Source: an uncultured Hyphomicrobiales bacterium (GTDB lineage: Bacteria > Pseudomonadota > Alphaproteobacteria > Rhizobiales > Devosiaceae). From it: a DNA stretch of 64,000 nucleotides. The notes beneath the pieces are model-generated. The model saw nothing but the letters and a program-made list of their open reading frames with translations. It was not told the DNA's origin and ran no database searches. The stretch lies in NCBI GenBank assembly GCA_903828145.1, contig CAIKKY010000029.1, positions 62,001 to 126,000 of the forward strand. The letters run 5' to 3'. Made by a program: the position numbers and the translations under genes. Position 1 is the first letter of the stretch; every line of letters begins with the position of its first letter. Shown one piece after another: positions 35,485 through 43,673 of the stretch.

Positions 35485-36260
35485 GGGCGCCTCGGCGTGG
35501 GGCCGCGACGGGCGGGCCATTCGAGGTGCTCGCCGCCATCGAGGGCCAGCATCTGCCCGGTCATGCTTTTAAGCGCCAGAATCGCCATGACGCCATCGGC
35601 GAGGGCCTCGGCATTGGCGCTGGATTTGAGCGGCAGCGCGGCCAGCTTCGCGGCATGAGCCTCGGGGCTGACGCCGGGAGGCGGTTCCGCCGGGCCGGGA
35701 CCAATGGCATTGACCCGGATCGCGGGGGCGAGCGATTGCGCCAGCGTGCGGGTCAGCGTCCAGAGCGCCGATTTCGACAGCGTGTAGCTGAGATAGGCAG
35801 GGGCCAGGTTGAGGACGCGCGAATCAATGAGATTGATGATGTTGCCCGCGCTATCGGGGGGCAATTGCGCGGCAAAATCGCGCGCGAGAAAGGCTGGCGC
35901 TTCGACATGGAGCGCGAAATGCGCGTCCCAGAGGGCTTCGTCGAGGTCGCGCGCACTGTCGCGATTGAACACAGACGCATTGTTGACGAGCAGCGTCAGC
36001 GGGCCAAAGGGCGCGGCAGCGGCGGCAATCAGCCCCGCGCGGTCGTCGCGCCGGGTGAGGTCGGCCCGAATCGCCGTGGCCCGCGGGAGCGACGCGGCCA
36101 GCGCCTCGGCCTTATCGCCCTGCGTGCGGTAATGAATGACTACGGCCCAGCCTTCGGCGGCCAAGCGAGTGGCAATGGCGGCGCCAATACGATCAGCCGC
36201 GCCGGTGATAAGGGCAACGCCGGGCACAGGGGCCGGGGGGTGGGGAGGGTTCTTGGTCAT
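35481..36260 (-). CDS. SDR-family oxidoreductase, pteridine reductase/FolM-like
   Basis: A 259-residue short-chain dehydrogenase. The cofactor loop [11 protein letters not shown] has the T-G-x3-R-x-G form of pteridine reductases rather than T-G-x3-G-I-G. NNAS follows, then the catalytic Tyr-Lys in [11 protein letters not shown], and a proline-rich [11 protein letters not shown] loop. FolM-like enzymes reduce dihydropteridines with NADPH. Coupling to uvrC (4-bp overlap) is often seen in this group, without a clear functional reason. Confidence 0.8.
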   Translation of the reverse strand: MTKNPPHPPAPVPGVALITGAADRIGAAIATRLAAEGWAVVIHYRTQGDKAEALAASLPRATAIRADLTRRDDRAGLIAAAAAPFGPLTLLVNNASVFNRDSARDLDEALWDAHFALHVEAPAFLARDFAAQLPPDSAGNIINLIDSRVLNLAPAYLSYTLSKSALWTLTRTLAQSLAPAIRVNAIGPGPAEPPPGVSPEAHAAKLAALPLKSSANAEALADGVMAILALKSMTGQMLALDGGEHLEWPARRGPTPRRP

Positions 36261-36408
36261 TGAGGTTCAGAGGATAGGCTTTTCATGGCGGCGCTTCAAC
36301 ACGTTGCCGCTTTGGAGTGGGGCAGGAACCGCTTTGCGGAGGGGGGTGGACGCGGCGTAAAGCCCGTGGCCATCTAGCCGCCGTTCCTGATGAAGAAAGT
36401 GATGCGCC

Positions 36409-37344
36409 GTGAGTGATCGTCCCGCCCGCCGCCAGGCTGATAATGTCAGCCTTGGCATGACCCTCGCCATTGCAGCGGTGCTGATCTTCGGGGTGCAGGA
36501 CGCGCTGACCAAAGTTACTGTGCAATCCATTTCGCCGTTCCAGCTGTCGATGATGCGGTTCTGGTCGTTCGCCGCCTTCTCGCTGTTTCTTGTGGCGCGG
36601 CAGGCGCCGCTCAGTCAGGCCTTCCGCTCGCGCTATCCGCTGCTGCAGGTGGTGCGCGCGGTGCTGCTCGTGGTCGATATCTGGTGTTTCGCCGCCTCGC
36701 TCATCACCGTACCGCTGGCTGAGGTGCAGGCGATCGTGCTGGTCTATCCGCTTCTGGCGACGGTCATGGCCATCCCCATCCTGGGGGAAAAGGTCGGTCC
36801 GTTCCGCTTTGTCATGGTGGCCATCGGGTTTTTTGGGGCGCTGGTCATCGTCCGGCCGGGCGGCCTGCCGTTCAGCTGGGGCGTGGTTTACGCGCTGGGG
36901 TCAGCCGCCTGCTATGCCGCCTATCTGGCGCTCACGCGCAAGGTGTCGAGCCACGACAGCACCGCAACCAGCATGGTTTATGTCGGGGTGGTCGGGCTCG
37001 TGCTGACGAGTGCCGTCGGCGTGTTTTTCTGGCAGCCGCTCGGCGGGATCGAACTCCTGATCGTGGCGGGGGTCATGGTGCTTTCCATTGCCTCGCACGG
37101 GCTGATGATGATGGCGCTGTCCCGCGCCCCAGCCAGTGTGTTGCAGCCGTTCAACTATCTCGGACTGCCCTGGGGCATTGCGCTCAGCTATGTCATCTTC
37201 GGGCATCTGATCGAGCCCGGGGCGCTGGCCGGCGGGGCCATTATCGTGGTCGCCGGCCTCATTGTGATGGCGCGCGAACAGATCCTCGCGCGGGCCGGGC
37301 GGCATCACCCGCCCGAGGCCGCCGAAGAAAGCCCGCAACATTGA
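36409..37344 (+). CDS. EamA/DMT-family transporter
   Basis: A 311-residue membrane protein with ten predicted helices in two EamA repeats (for example LGMTLAIAAVLIFGVQDALTK and SWGVVYALGSAACYAAYLAL). GTG start; a better N-terminus was not found. Substrate unknown: the family exports amino acids, nucleobases, sugars or other metabolites. Alone on its strand; the 148 bp upstream form the divergent promoter region with the SDR gene. Confidence 0.85.
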   Translation: MSDRPARRQADNVSLGMTLAIAAVLIFGVQDALTKVTVQSISPFQLSMMRFWSFAAFSLFLVARQAPLSQAFRSRYPLLQVVRAVLLVVDIWCFAASLITVPLAEVQAIVLVYPLLATVMAIPILGEKVGPFRFVMVAIGFFGALVIVRPGGLPFSWGVVYALGSAACYAAYLALTRKVSSHDSTATSMVYVGVVGLVLTSAVGVFFWQPLGGIELLIVAGVMVLSIASHGLMMMALSRAPASVLQPFNYLGLPWGIALSYVIFGHLIEPGALAGGAIIVVAGLIVMAREQILARAGRHHPPEAAEESPQH

Positions 37345-37740
37345 TCAGCCAAAGCGCGACGCGAGGAAGACGCCGCCCGCGGCCGTCATGGCGGTCAGCG
37401 CCGTGCCCCAGATGATGTCGACGGCGGCCACGGTGGCGGTGAAACCACGCACGGTCGAAAGATTGGTCAGGTCATAGGTGCCATAGGCTACAAAGCCGAG
37501 CACGGCACCCATCATCGCTGCCTTCAGCACATCGCCATTGGCCGGGGCCGCGACGAGAATGACCACGCCGGCGACATAGGCGATGTAGAACAGTGCCGCG
37601 ACGATGAGGTTCGGTTCCTCGAGCAGCAGCGTGCCCAATTCACGGCGATAAAAGCTCTTGCCGGTCTGCGACAGCCACAGGAAATCCAGCGGAAAAAACA
37701 CAAGGGCGCAGGCGAAAAGCAGGATGAGCGAGCGGGTCAT
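37345..37740 (-). CDS. DUF2177 membrane protein
   Basis: A 131-residue integral membrane protein with four helices. DUF2177 signs are PLDFLWLSQTGKSFYRRELG near the start and AYGTYDLTNLSTVRGFT in the middle. Function unknown. Its stop directly abuts the EamA gene stop (tail to tail). The 151 bp upstream (37741-37891) include a GCCGCCGCGGCGGC palindrome but no gene. Confidence 0.85.
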   Translation of the reverse strand: MTRSLILLFACALVFFPLDFLWLSQTGKSFYRRELGTLLLEEPNLIVAALFYIAYVAGVVILVAAPANGDVLKAAMMGAVLGFVAYGTYDLTNLSTVRGFTATVAAVDIIWGTALTAMTAAGGVFLASRFG

Positions 37741-37891
37741 TTTGGGGCAATCATTGTTGTGGGTCTCATTTCAACGCATGGCGCGCGTTCCGGATCACAT
37801 TGAGCCGCCGCGGCGGCCTTGAATCCGGCCCGGCAAGGGCGCATGTGAGCCCCCATCGGGGTCGGTTTCCGACGCGCGGAGGGTTAGGTGC

Positions 37892-38326
37892 ATGATGTTC
37901 ATGTTCGAGCTGGCGGCTCTGGTGGCGCTGGGCGTCGTCATCCTGATGGTCGTCACGACCAAGAAGCGCTCGATTTCAGCCGAAGGGCTGATGGCCCAGC
38001 GGGTCGAGGCCTATAAGGCCACACTCCGGCGCGAGGGCGGCATCTTCGATAAAATGAGTGATCTGGAATTGACCGATGTGCTGACAGCGACGGCCCGCAC
38101 TATGCGATCGCAGGCGGAACGGCGCTGGATCATGCTGGTCGGCGGCGCGGCGCTCGGGTTTTTTGCCGCGATTTTTGTCGGCACGCAGCAGGGCACACAG
38201 GGCTTTGTGCTGACGCTCGTCGGCAGCGCCGCCGTGCTCTATGGGCTGCACCAGTATGTCGGCCGCCGGTTGCGCGATGTCGCGGAGCGGCAGGGGCTCG
38301 ACCCCGATCGGCTTCTGGTCGACTAA
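37892..38326 (+). CDS. Hypothetical membrane protein, 144 residues
   Basis: One N-terminal helix (FELAALVALGVVILMVV), a basic cytoplasmic segment with helical charge pattern (AQRVEAYKATLRREGGIF), then two helices (IMLVGGAALGFFAAIFVG and a following LVGSAAVLYGL). No family recognised. ATG codons at 37892 and 37895. It meets the next hypothetical gene tail to tail with a 4-bp overlap. Confidence 0.65.
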   Translation: MMFMFELAALVALGVVILMVVTTKKRSISAEGLMAQRVEAYKATLRREGGIFDKMSDLELTDVLTATARTMRSQAERRWIMLVGGAALGFFAAIFVGTQQGTQGFVLTLVGSAAVLYGLHQYVGRRLRDVAERQGLDPDRLLVD

Positions 38327-38586
38327 AGCCGACGCATCCGGCCAATGAGGAAGACGAGGCCGCCACCGATAATCATCACCATGGGAACGATCACAAGGAT
38401 CGAGAGGATGGTGGGGTCGATACGGCCGCCGAAGAAGGTCTTCACCTCCCCCAGTCCGAAGCGTTCGAGGCCGAAAATGCCGGCACCGGTCATGACCAGC
38501 GTGGCGGCGAGGCGCACATAGGGCTTCATGGCCTTGGGGTCGGCGGCTGATTTGGCGTCGGGGGCTTTTTGCGGTTCAGTGCTCAT
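38323..38586 (-). CDS. Hypothetical membrane protein, 87 residues
   Basis: An N-terminal polar stretch (STEPQKAPDAKSAADPKAM) is followed by two helices (LAATLVMTGAGIFGL and LSILVIVPMVMIIGGGLVFL) and a basic end RMRRL. No family recognised. The ATG at 38586 is preferred to an in-frame ATG 48 bp upstream because the extension is low-complexity. Overlaps the convergent neighbour by 4 bp. Confidence 0.6.
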   Translation of the reverse strand: MSTEPQKAPDAKSAADPKAMKPYVRLAATLVMTGAGIFGLERFGLGEVKTFFGGRIDPTILSILVIVPMVMIIGGGLVFLIGRMRRL

Positions 38587-38640
38587 GAGCGCTGAGGTAG
38601 CGGGCACGGCTCCCGAGGGCAAGTCCGTATCCATGCCTAG

Positions 38641-38669
38641 AAACGGCGCCCGGGGTGGGCCGGACGCCG
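38641..38669 (-). terminator. Probable terminator of the SH3 protein gene
   Basis: On the minus strand CGGCGTCCGG and CCGGGCGCCG pair (one G-T) around a CCCACC loop, followed by only TTT, 15 bp after the stop. Confidence 0.5.
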
Positions 38670-38684
38670 TGTTGCTTGCGGTGG

Positions 38685-39068
38685 TCAGTTGTTCATGCCG
38701 AAGCAGAACTGGGCGTTGTCATTGTTGAGGCAGAAGGAGCTGGAGACGCCCGGGCCGCCGTGGTTGCCCCAGTTATCATTCCAGTCGTCGTCCCAATTGT
38801 GCTGGCGGTGGAACGAGATCATCGACTTGCGCACCCAGCCATCGGGGCCAGGAATCTTGACCTTGTACCAGTTGCCCCACTCGCCCACGATCAGCACGCG
38901 GTCGCCCTCAACCACCCAGTTGACGGTGGGTGAATAGGTGCTGTGGTTGCCCCGCACGCGGGCATCGTCTTCGAGATAGCCGTAGAGCGGCGCGGCGAGC
39001 GCAGTGCCTGCGGTGGCGATCATCACGAGGCCTGCGGCGAGGGCGGTCTTTAAAGAGCGGTTCAACAT
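38685..39068 (-). CDS. Secreted SH3-domain protein
   Basis: A 127-residue protein with a signal peptide (LKTALAAGLVMIATAGTALA) and one bacterial SH3 domain (YLEDDARVRGNHSTYSPTVN, VLIVGEWGNWYKVKIPGPDG, WVRKSMIS). The tail is rich in Asn, Asp, Trp and Gly (HNWDDDWNDNWGNHGG), with two late cysteines. Bacterial SH3 domains often bind peptidoglycan. ATG at 39068 with AAGGA ahead. A second SH3-type gene lies directly upstream; they may form a pair. Confidence 0.75.
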   Translation of the reverse strand: MLNRSLKTALAAGLVMIATAGTALAAPLYGYLEDDARVRGNHSTYSPTVNWVVEGDRVLIVGEWGNWYKVKIPGPDGWVRKSMISFHRQHNWDDDWNDNWGNHGGPGVSSSFCLNNDNAQFCFGMNN

Positions 39069-39165
39069 CTTGGGGGTCCTTCTCTCAGTCACGGCGTTGC
39101 TGCCTTGTTTCAGACCTTATGGGCCGGAACCTGAACCGGGGATGAAGCCGGTTCGGGCTTTCCGT

Positions 39166-39546
39166 TCAGGGGGGCGGGAGCCGGGGCGAACGGGGAAACA
39201 GCAGACCGAAGGGACTGTCTTCGAACAGATCGGAGGGGGTGACTTCGAGCTTGGCGGGCGAGCCCACGAGATAGGACCCAAGCACCCAGCCGGCGGGTTC
39301 GCCGTCGAGGATGATGAGGCACCAGGCGGACTTTCGGGTGCAGCGCAGGAGGTGCACACGCGACTCTGCCGGCAATTTCCCGATGACCTCAAAGCGGCGA
39401 CCGGGACCATCATAGACCGGCAGGGTGGCCGTGGCGCGGGCCGTGGCCGTAGAGGCCGCCAGCGCCGGGGGCGCCGAGACCCCCAGACCAAGCGCGACGG
39501 CGAGCATAATCCCGACAAGCAGGGGCGAACGGACAACGTTTCGCAT
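39166..39546 (-). CDS. Secreted SH3-domain protein
   Basis: A 126-residue protein with a signal peptide (LLVGIMLAVALGLGVSAPPALA) and an SH3-like core (TATLPVYDGPGRRFEVIGKL, VHLLRCTRKSAWCLIILDG, AGWVLGSYLVG) containing two close cysteines. The C-terminus is proline-rich. GAGGAG precedes the ATG at 39546; the longer frame to 39624 is not supported. Probably periplasmic, with a possible wall-binding role. It lies about 100 bp upstream of the other SH3-protein gene on the same strand. Confidence 0.72.
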   Translation of the reverse strand: MRNVVRSPLLVGIMLAVALGLGVSAPPALAASTATARATATLPVYDGPGRRFEVIGKLPAESRVHLLRCTRKSAWCLIILDGEPAGWVLGSYLVGSPAKLEVTPSDLFEDSPFGLLFPRSPRLPPP

Positions 39547-39665
39547 GCGAATCTCCTCGAACTGCATGGAGTATAGCGGCCGAAGCAGGCGGAAGTCTGG
39601 CACGCAGGGGCCTTTTGTCGGCATGGCAGGCTAAGGCTGTGCGGGCTGGACCGGACGATAAAACG

Positions 39666-39687
39666 GATATAAAGATATCTTTATATC
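39666..39687. promoter_or_regulatory. Perfect 22-bp palindrome, candidate ArsR-family operator
   Basis: Each half-site reads GATATAAAGAT and the two are exact reverse complements with no spacer. It ends 12 bp before the GTG start of the ArsR-methyltransferase gene. The AT-rich block stands out in GC-rich surroundings. Position and symmetry suggest autoregulation and control of metF. Confidence 0.75.
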
Positions 39688-39699
39688 TGGAGCAGGCGC

Positions 39700-40656
39700 G
39701 TGGCGGGATCGGCTGACCTTGTGGGGGTGTTGAAGGCGGCGGGCGAGAGCACGCGGCTGCGGCTCCTTGCGCTGCTGGCCGATGGCGAGCAATCGGTCAA
39801 GGATCTGACCGAAATTCTGGGGCAGAGCCAGCCGCGCGTCTCGCGTCATCTGAAGCTTCTGGCGGATGCCGGGCTGATCGTGCGCCACGCTGAAGGGGCC
39901 TGGGCCTATTACGGGCTCGCGGCCGAGGGCGCGGGCGGCGAACTGGCGCGCTGGCTCGTGACCAAGGCCGATGAGGCCGATCCCGAGCGGCGGCGTGACC
40001 GCGAGCGGCTCAAGCTGGTGCGGACGCAGCAGCAGGCGCAGGCGGCCGATTTTTTCGCCAAGGTGGCCGAGAGCTGGGACCAGTTGCGGCTGCTGCATGG
40101 ACCCGAAGAGGCCGTGGAAACGGCGGTCCGGGGCGTGTTTGCTGACCGGGTGATCGACACGCTGTTTGATCTTGGTACCGGCACCGGGCGGATGCTCGAA
40201 CTTCTGGCGCCCTGCTATCGGCGCGGCGTGGGCATTGATACGAGCCGCGAAATGATGGCCGTGGCCCGCGCCAAGCTGGCGGGGGCGGGCATTGCCCATG
40301 CACAGGTGCGGCTTGGCGACATTCTCGACCTCGATCCGGGCCTCGGCCGCGCTGACGCGGTGGTGCTGCATCAGGTGCTGCATTATTTCGATGATCCGGG
40401 CCGCCTGCTGACGCAGGTTAAAACCGTGCTGAACCCCGGCGGCGAAGTGCTGATTGTCGATTTTCTGCCCCATGCGCACGAATTTCTGCGCAGCCATCAG
40501 GCGCACCGGCGGCTGGGGATGAGCCTCACGCAAATCAGCCAATGGGCGGCGCAGGCCGGGCTTGGCCTTGTGAGTGAAACCGTGTTTCCGCCCGGCGCGG
40601 TCGACGAGGGTCTGACCGTCGCACTGTGGCATTTGCGTGCTTTGGAAGGACAATGA
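39700..40656 (+). CDS. ArsR-family regulator fused to a SAM-dependent methyltransferase
   Basis: A 318-residue fusion. The winged-helix domain covers about residues 1-85 (ESTRLRLLALLADGEQSVKD, LGQSQPRVSRHLKLLADAGL, GAWAYYGL) and lacks the cysteine pairs of metal sensors. The C-terminal class I methyltransferase shows LFDLGTGTGRMLELLAP and DAVVLHQVLHYFDDP. Such fusions next to metF in alphaproteobacteria are thought to sense S-adenosylmethionine or S-adenosylhomocysteine, similar to SahR. GTG start, 12 bp after a perfect 22-bp palindrome; metF overlaps the stop by 4 bp. Confidence 0.88.
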   Translation: MAGSADLVGVLKAAGESTRLRLLALLADGEQSVKDLTEILGQSQPRVSRHLKLLADAGLIVRHAEGAWAYYGLAAEGAGGELARWLVTKADEADPERRRDRERLKLVRTQQQAQAADFFAKVAESWDQLRLLHGPEEAVETAVRGVFADRVIDTLFDLGTGTGRMLELLAPCYRRGVGIDTSREMMAVARAKLAGAGIAHAQVRLGDILDLDPGLGRADAVVLHQVLHYFDDPGRLLTQVKTVLNPGGEVLIVDFLPHAHEFLRSHQAHRRLGMSLTQISQWAAQAGLGLVSETVFPPGAVDEGLTVALWHLRALEGQ

Positions 40657-41555
40657 TGATGACGCCCGAAACCAGCCGCCCGAGCCGCCAGAGCGCGGAA
40701 GCGCGCCCGCGCTTTGAGGTGTCGTTCGAGTTTTTCCCGCCCAAGACCGACGATATGGAAGCGCGGTTCTGGGATGCGCTCAACAAGCTGGCGCCGCTTC
40801 AGCCGCGCTTTGTCTCCGTGACCTATGGCGCGGGCGGATCGACCCGCGAGCGGACGCTGCGGCTCGTGAGCCGTATCACTCAGGAATCAGGCGTGCCGGC
40901 GGCGGCGCACCTCACCTGTGTCGGGGCGTCGCGCGCCGAAGTTGATGCCGTGGTGCGCGGCTATCAGGCCGCTGGTGTCACCCGTATCGTTGCCTTGCGC
41001 GGTGATCCGCCCGAGGGCGTGGGCCAGCCGTTTACCCCGCACCCTGAGGGCTATGAAAATGCCGCAGCGCTGGTGCGCGGCATCCGCGCCCTTGGTGACT
41101 TTGATATTTCAGTGGCGGCCTATCCGGAAAAGCACCCGCAAAGCGCTGACTGGAACGCCGATATCGATAATTTGAAGCGCAAGATCGATGCGGGCGCGAC
41201 GCGCGCCATCACGCAGATGTTTTTCGATAATGCCGATTACTTCCGGCTGGTCGAGCGGGCACAGAAAGCGGGGATTACCGCTCCTATCGTGCCGGGCATT
41301 CAGCCGATCCATAGCTTTAAACAGATTGCCGGGTTCGCGGCGCGCTGCGGCTCCAGCATTCCCACCTGGCTGGCCGAGCGGTTTGACGGGCTTGAGGGCG
41401 ATCCTGAAACCCATGCGCTGGTCGCCTCGGCGGTTGCGGCCGAACAGGTGCTGGAACTCGTTGATAACGGCATTACCGAGTTTCATTTTTATACGCTCAA
41501 CCGGGCCAACCTCGTGCTCGCGCTCGCGCGGCTGCTTGGCTATCGTCCCGCCTAG
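40653..41555 (+). CDS. metF: Methylenetetrahydrofolate reductase
   Basis: A 300-residue FAD enzyme that makes 5-methyl-THF for methionine synthesis. Visible are FEVSFEFFPPKTDDMEARFW, SVTYGAGGSTRERTL, HLTCVGASRAEVD, VALRGDPPEG, KRKIDAGATRAITQMFFDN and PGIQPI. Three ATG codons in a row (40653, 40656, 40659) follow GGAAGGA; the first overlaps the regulator stop. Co-transcribed with the ArsR-methyltransferase gene and probably controlled through its palindrome. Confidence 0.95.
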   Translation: MMMTPETSRPSRQSAEARPRFEVSFEFFPPKTDDMEARFWDALNKLAPLQPRFVSVTYGAGGSTRERTLRLVSRITQESGVPAAAHLTCVGASRAEVDAVVRGYQAAGVTRIVALRGDPPEGVGQPFTPHPEGYENAAALVRGIRALGDFDISVAAYPEKHPQSADWNADIDNLKRKIDAGATRAITQMFFDNADYFRLVERAQKAGITAPIVPGIQPIHSFKQIAGFAARCGSSIPTWLAERFDGLEGDPETHALVASAVAAEQVLELVDNGITEFHFYTLNRANLVLALARLLGYRPA

Positions 41556-41663
41556 ACTGGGAGCGCTGGTTCAGCTTGCATTCAGATGCCGCCTGACACC
41601 CTGTAGCTAGTCTGCTCACAAAAGGGCCATGTTGGTGGGTTTCACCGGGCCGGGGAGCGGGGC

Positions 41664-42314
41664 GTGTACGCGGTAAGCTGGAAGCGGATGATGGTGCTCG
41701 ATTCAAAGCTCAAGGGAAGCCTCGCCTGGTTGGGGCTGGTTGTGGTTCTGGCGGTGCCCGCCGCTGATCTGGTTCTGGGCAAGGGCGCTGGCCCTGCGGC
41801 CCATCCGGTGGCGGCTGTGCAGCTGCCCGCCCAGCCGCCCACGCAGCCGATCACCGATCCTGTGGCGCGGCGTCTGGCGAGCGGCAAGGGCTTGCCGAGC
41901 TATATCTCTGATGCCGACGACGCCGCTCCCGCAGCGCCGCTCGTGGCGCTGGTGCCCCCGCCGACGCGCGGGACTGCGGCTCCAGTTGCGCTGACGGCGC
42001 CCGTGCCCCTGCCGCGGTCCGCACGCCCGGCGACCCAGACCGATGAGCCCCCGCTGATCCTCGATGAGGCCCGCGTGCTGGGTGCTGAACAAATCGAACC
42101 CTTTCCCTTAAGCGATGCCGATGCACCCGGCGCCAATGGCACGCGTCGGGATGCGACGACAGAATCGCTCGCCGATTATCTCGCCCGGCAGGGGCTGGTC
42201 TCAGAGGACGGCACGGCGGCAGACAGCTATGACCCGGACGGGTTCTATCTCGACGAGGGCCCCAATGGGCAGCGGGCCCCGCAGCCGCCCGAGGCGGACT
42301 GGTTCCTCGACTAG
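41664..42314 (+). CDS. Proline/alanine-rich hypothetical protein, one membrane helix
   Basis: A 216-residue protein with one N-terminal helix (GSLAWLGLVVVLAVPAADLVLG), a long Pro/Ala-rich disordered region, and an acidic C-terminal part containing TTESLADYLARQGLVSEDG and ending ADWFLD. Probably anchored with most of its length in the periplasm. GTG start, weakly supported. No family recognised. It lies between metF and the TerB/J-domain gene. Confidence 0.55.
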   Translation: MYAVSWKRMMVLDSKLKGSLAWLGLVVVLAVPAADLVLGKGAGPAAHPVAAVQLPAQPPTQPITDPVARRLASGKGLPSYISDADDAAPAAPLVALVPPPTRGTAAPVALTAPVPLPRSARPATQTDEPPLILDEARVLGAEQIEPFPLSDADAPGANGTRRDATTESLADYLARQGLVSEDGTAADSYDPDGFYLDEGPNGQRAPQPPEADWFLD

Positions 42315-42414
42315 GCGCCTGGCTCGCGGCGAGAGGCCGTTTCTGGTCTTTCTTTTTGGAGGCATCCCTGTATTGGCTTGAGGGCAAGGGTCGGGCCGCA
42401 GGGGTGGAGGGGCG

Positions 42415-43113
42415 ATGTCGGTATTTGAGCGGCTGAGCGCAGCCTGGGGGTCGGTGGCAGATCGCACCGGGCTCGTGGGCTCCCTCGCCAAGGCGCTCGA
42501 CCCCGACACCTGGTTGCCGGGCGGACGCGATGCCGCCTTCACGCTGGCGCTGATTGCCCTCTCAGCCAAGATGGCGGTGGCCGATGGCGTGGTCACGGCC
42601 TCGGAATTCCGGGCCTTTACCCGCACTGTCGATATTCCCGAGGGTATTGCCCCGCAGGTTGAGCGGCTGTTCCGCATGGCCGAGCAGGATGTGGCCGGGT
42701 ACGATGCCTATGCCCGCAAAATCCGGCGGTTTTTCGCCGATAGTCCTGAAACGCTGGAGCATGTCCTTGATGGCCTGTTCCATATCGCGGCGGCCGACGG
42801 GCTCGTGCATGAGGCGGAGCTGGGTTATCTCAAGGCGATTTCCGATATTTTCGGCTTCGATGAAGCGCGCTTTGAACAGATTACAGCGCAGCATGTGTGG
42901 CTCGAGGCGGGGGCTGACCCCTATGCGGTCCTCGGTCTGGTGCGCGGTGCGCATCCGGATGAGGTAAAGCGGGTCTATCGCTCGCTGGTCTCCGAACATC
43001 ACCCGGATCGCTTGATTGCGCGCGGCGTGCCGGAAGATCTGATCGATGTGGCCACGGCGCGGCTGCAGGCGATCAATGCGGCCTATCGGCAAATCACGCG
43101 GCGCGCGACTTGA
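42415..43113 (+). CDS. TerB-like/J-domain protein (DjlA-type)
   Basis: A 232-residue protein. A TerB-like helical domain covers about 40-160 (FTLALIALSAKMAVADGVVT, LEHVLDGLFHIAAADGLVHE, KAISDIFGFDEARFEQI). A C-terminal J domain follows, with YAVLGLVRGAHPDEVKRVYR and the HPD tripeptide in SEHHPDRLI. DjlA-type proteins work as DnaK co-chaperones; unlike E. coli DjlA there is no clear N-terminal membrane helix. Immediately upstream of rnpB. Confidence 0.85.
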   Translation: MSVFERLSAAWGSVADRTGLVGSLAKALDPDTWLPGGRDAAFTLALIALSAKMAVADGVVTASEFRAFTRTVDIPEGIAPQVERLFRMAEQDVAGYDAYARKIRRFFADSPETLEHVLDGLFHIAAADGLVHEAELGYLKAISDIFGFDEARFEQITAQHVWLEAGADPYAVLGLVRGAHPDEVKRVYRSLVSEHHPDRLIARGVPEDLIDVATARLQAINAAYRQITRRAT

Positions 43114-43140
43114 CGGCGGGGGACGCGAACGCCCATATCG

Positions 43141-43527
43141 CAGCGCCAGTTGACCGGGTGACCGCTGCGCCTTCGGGCGGGGAGGAAAGTCCGGGCTCCA
43201 TCGAAATACGGTGACGGCTAACGGCCGCCGGGGGCGACCCCAGGGAAAGTGCCACAGAAAATATACCGCCTGCCTTCGGGCCGGTAAGGTTGAAAAGGTG
43301 CGGTAAGAGCGCACCGCGGACCCGGCGACGGGGACGGCATGGCAAACCCCACCGGGAGCAAGACCAAATAGGGGCGGCGCGGGGGCAACCCCACCCGATT
43401 TCGAGGGAAGTCGTCCGGGTTGGTTGCATGAGGGTATCCGCAAGGGTGCTCCAAGATGAATGGTCACCACGTCTGCGTCTTCGGGCGCGGGCCCTACAGA
43501 ACCCGGCTTACAGGTCAACTGGCGACC
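43141..43527 (+). ncRNA. rnpB: RNase P RNA (type A)
   Basis: The catalytic RNA that trims tRNA 5' ends. Helix P1 is GCCAGTTGACC (43145-43155) pairing with GGTCAACTGGC (43513-43523). The conserved 5' region GGAGGAAAGTCCGGGCTCC is at 43181-43199, ACAGAAAATATACCGCC begins near 43254, and the 3' block ACAGAACCCGGCTTACAG is at 43496-43513. No protein gene is expected here; open frames across it are spurious. It lies just before the dcw cluster. Confidence 0.95.
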
Positions 43528-43641
43528 ACTTTTCCGGGCTGATGCCGCCAAAGTCCGCGCGCGCCACGCATACAGTCAACAGTATCTTAACGGGCGCGGG
43601 GGCACATAGGGCAGAGCCCCGAAGGGCAGTTCTGCGTGGTA

Positions 43642-43657
43642 TTCGGCCGTAGCCGAA
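43642..43657 (+). promoter_or_regulatory. Hairpin in the rsmH leader
   Basis: TTCGGC and GCCGAA form a perfect 6-bp stem with loop CGTA, 2 bp before the GGAG ribosome-binding site of rsmH. The 146 bp between rnpB and rsmH presumably also hold the dcw promoter. No mraZ gene is present there. Confidence 0.35.
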
Positions 43658-43673
43658 ATGGAGTGGTCCCGAA

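Noticed and set aside
37804-37817. GCCGCCGCGGCGGC palindrome upstream of the 144-residue membrane protein gene
   Set aside because: Very GC-rich simple repeat of the kind expected by chance here; no adjacent regulator or second copy was noticed.
39600-39700. SAM or other riboswitch ahead of the ArsR-methyltransferase/metF operon
   Set aside because: The space before the GTG holds only the palindrome and ribosome-binding site; no riboswitch core could be matched.
42562-43551. Minus-strand 329-codon frame across the TerB/J-domain gene and rnpB
   Set aside because: It runs through the RNase P RNA and a real gene; no domain is recognisable.
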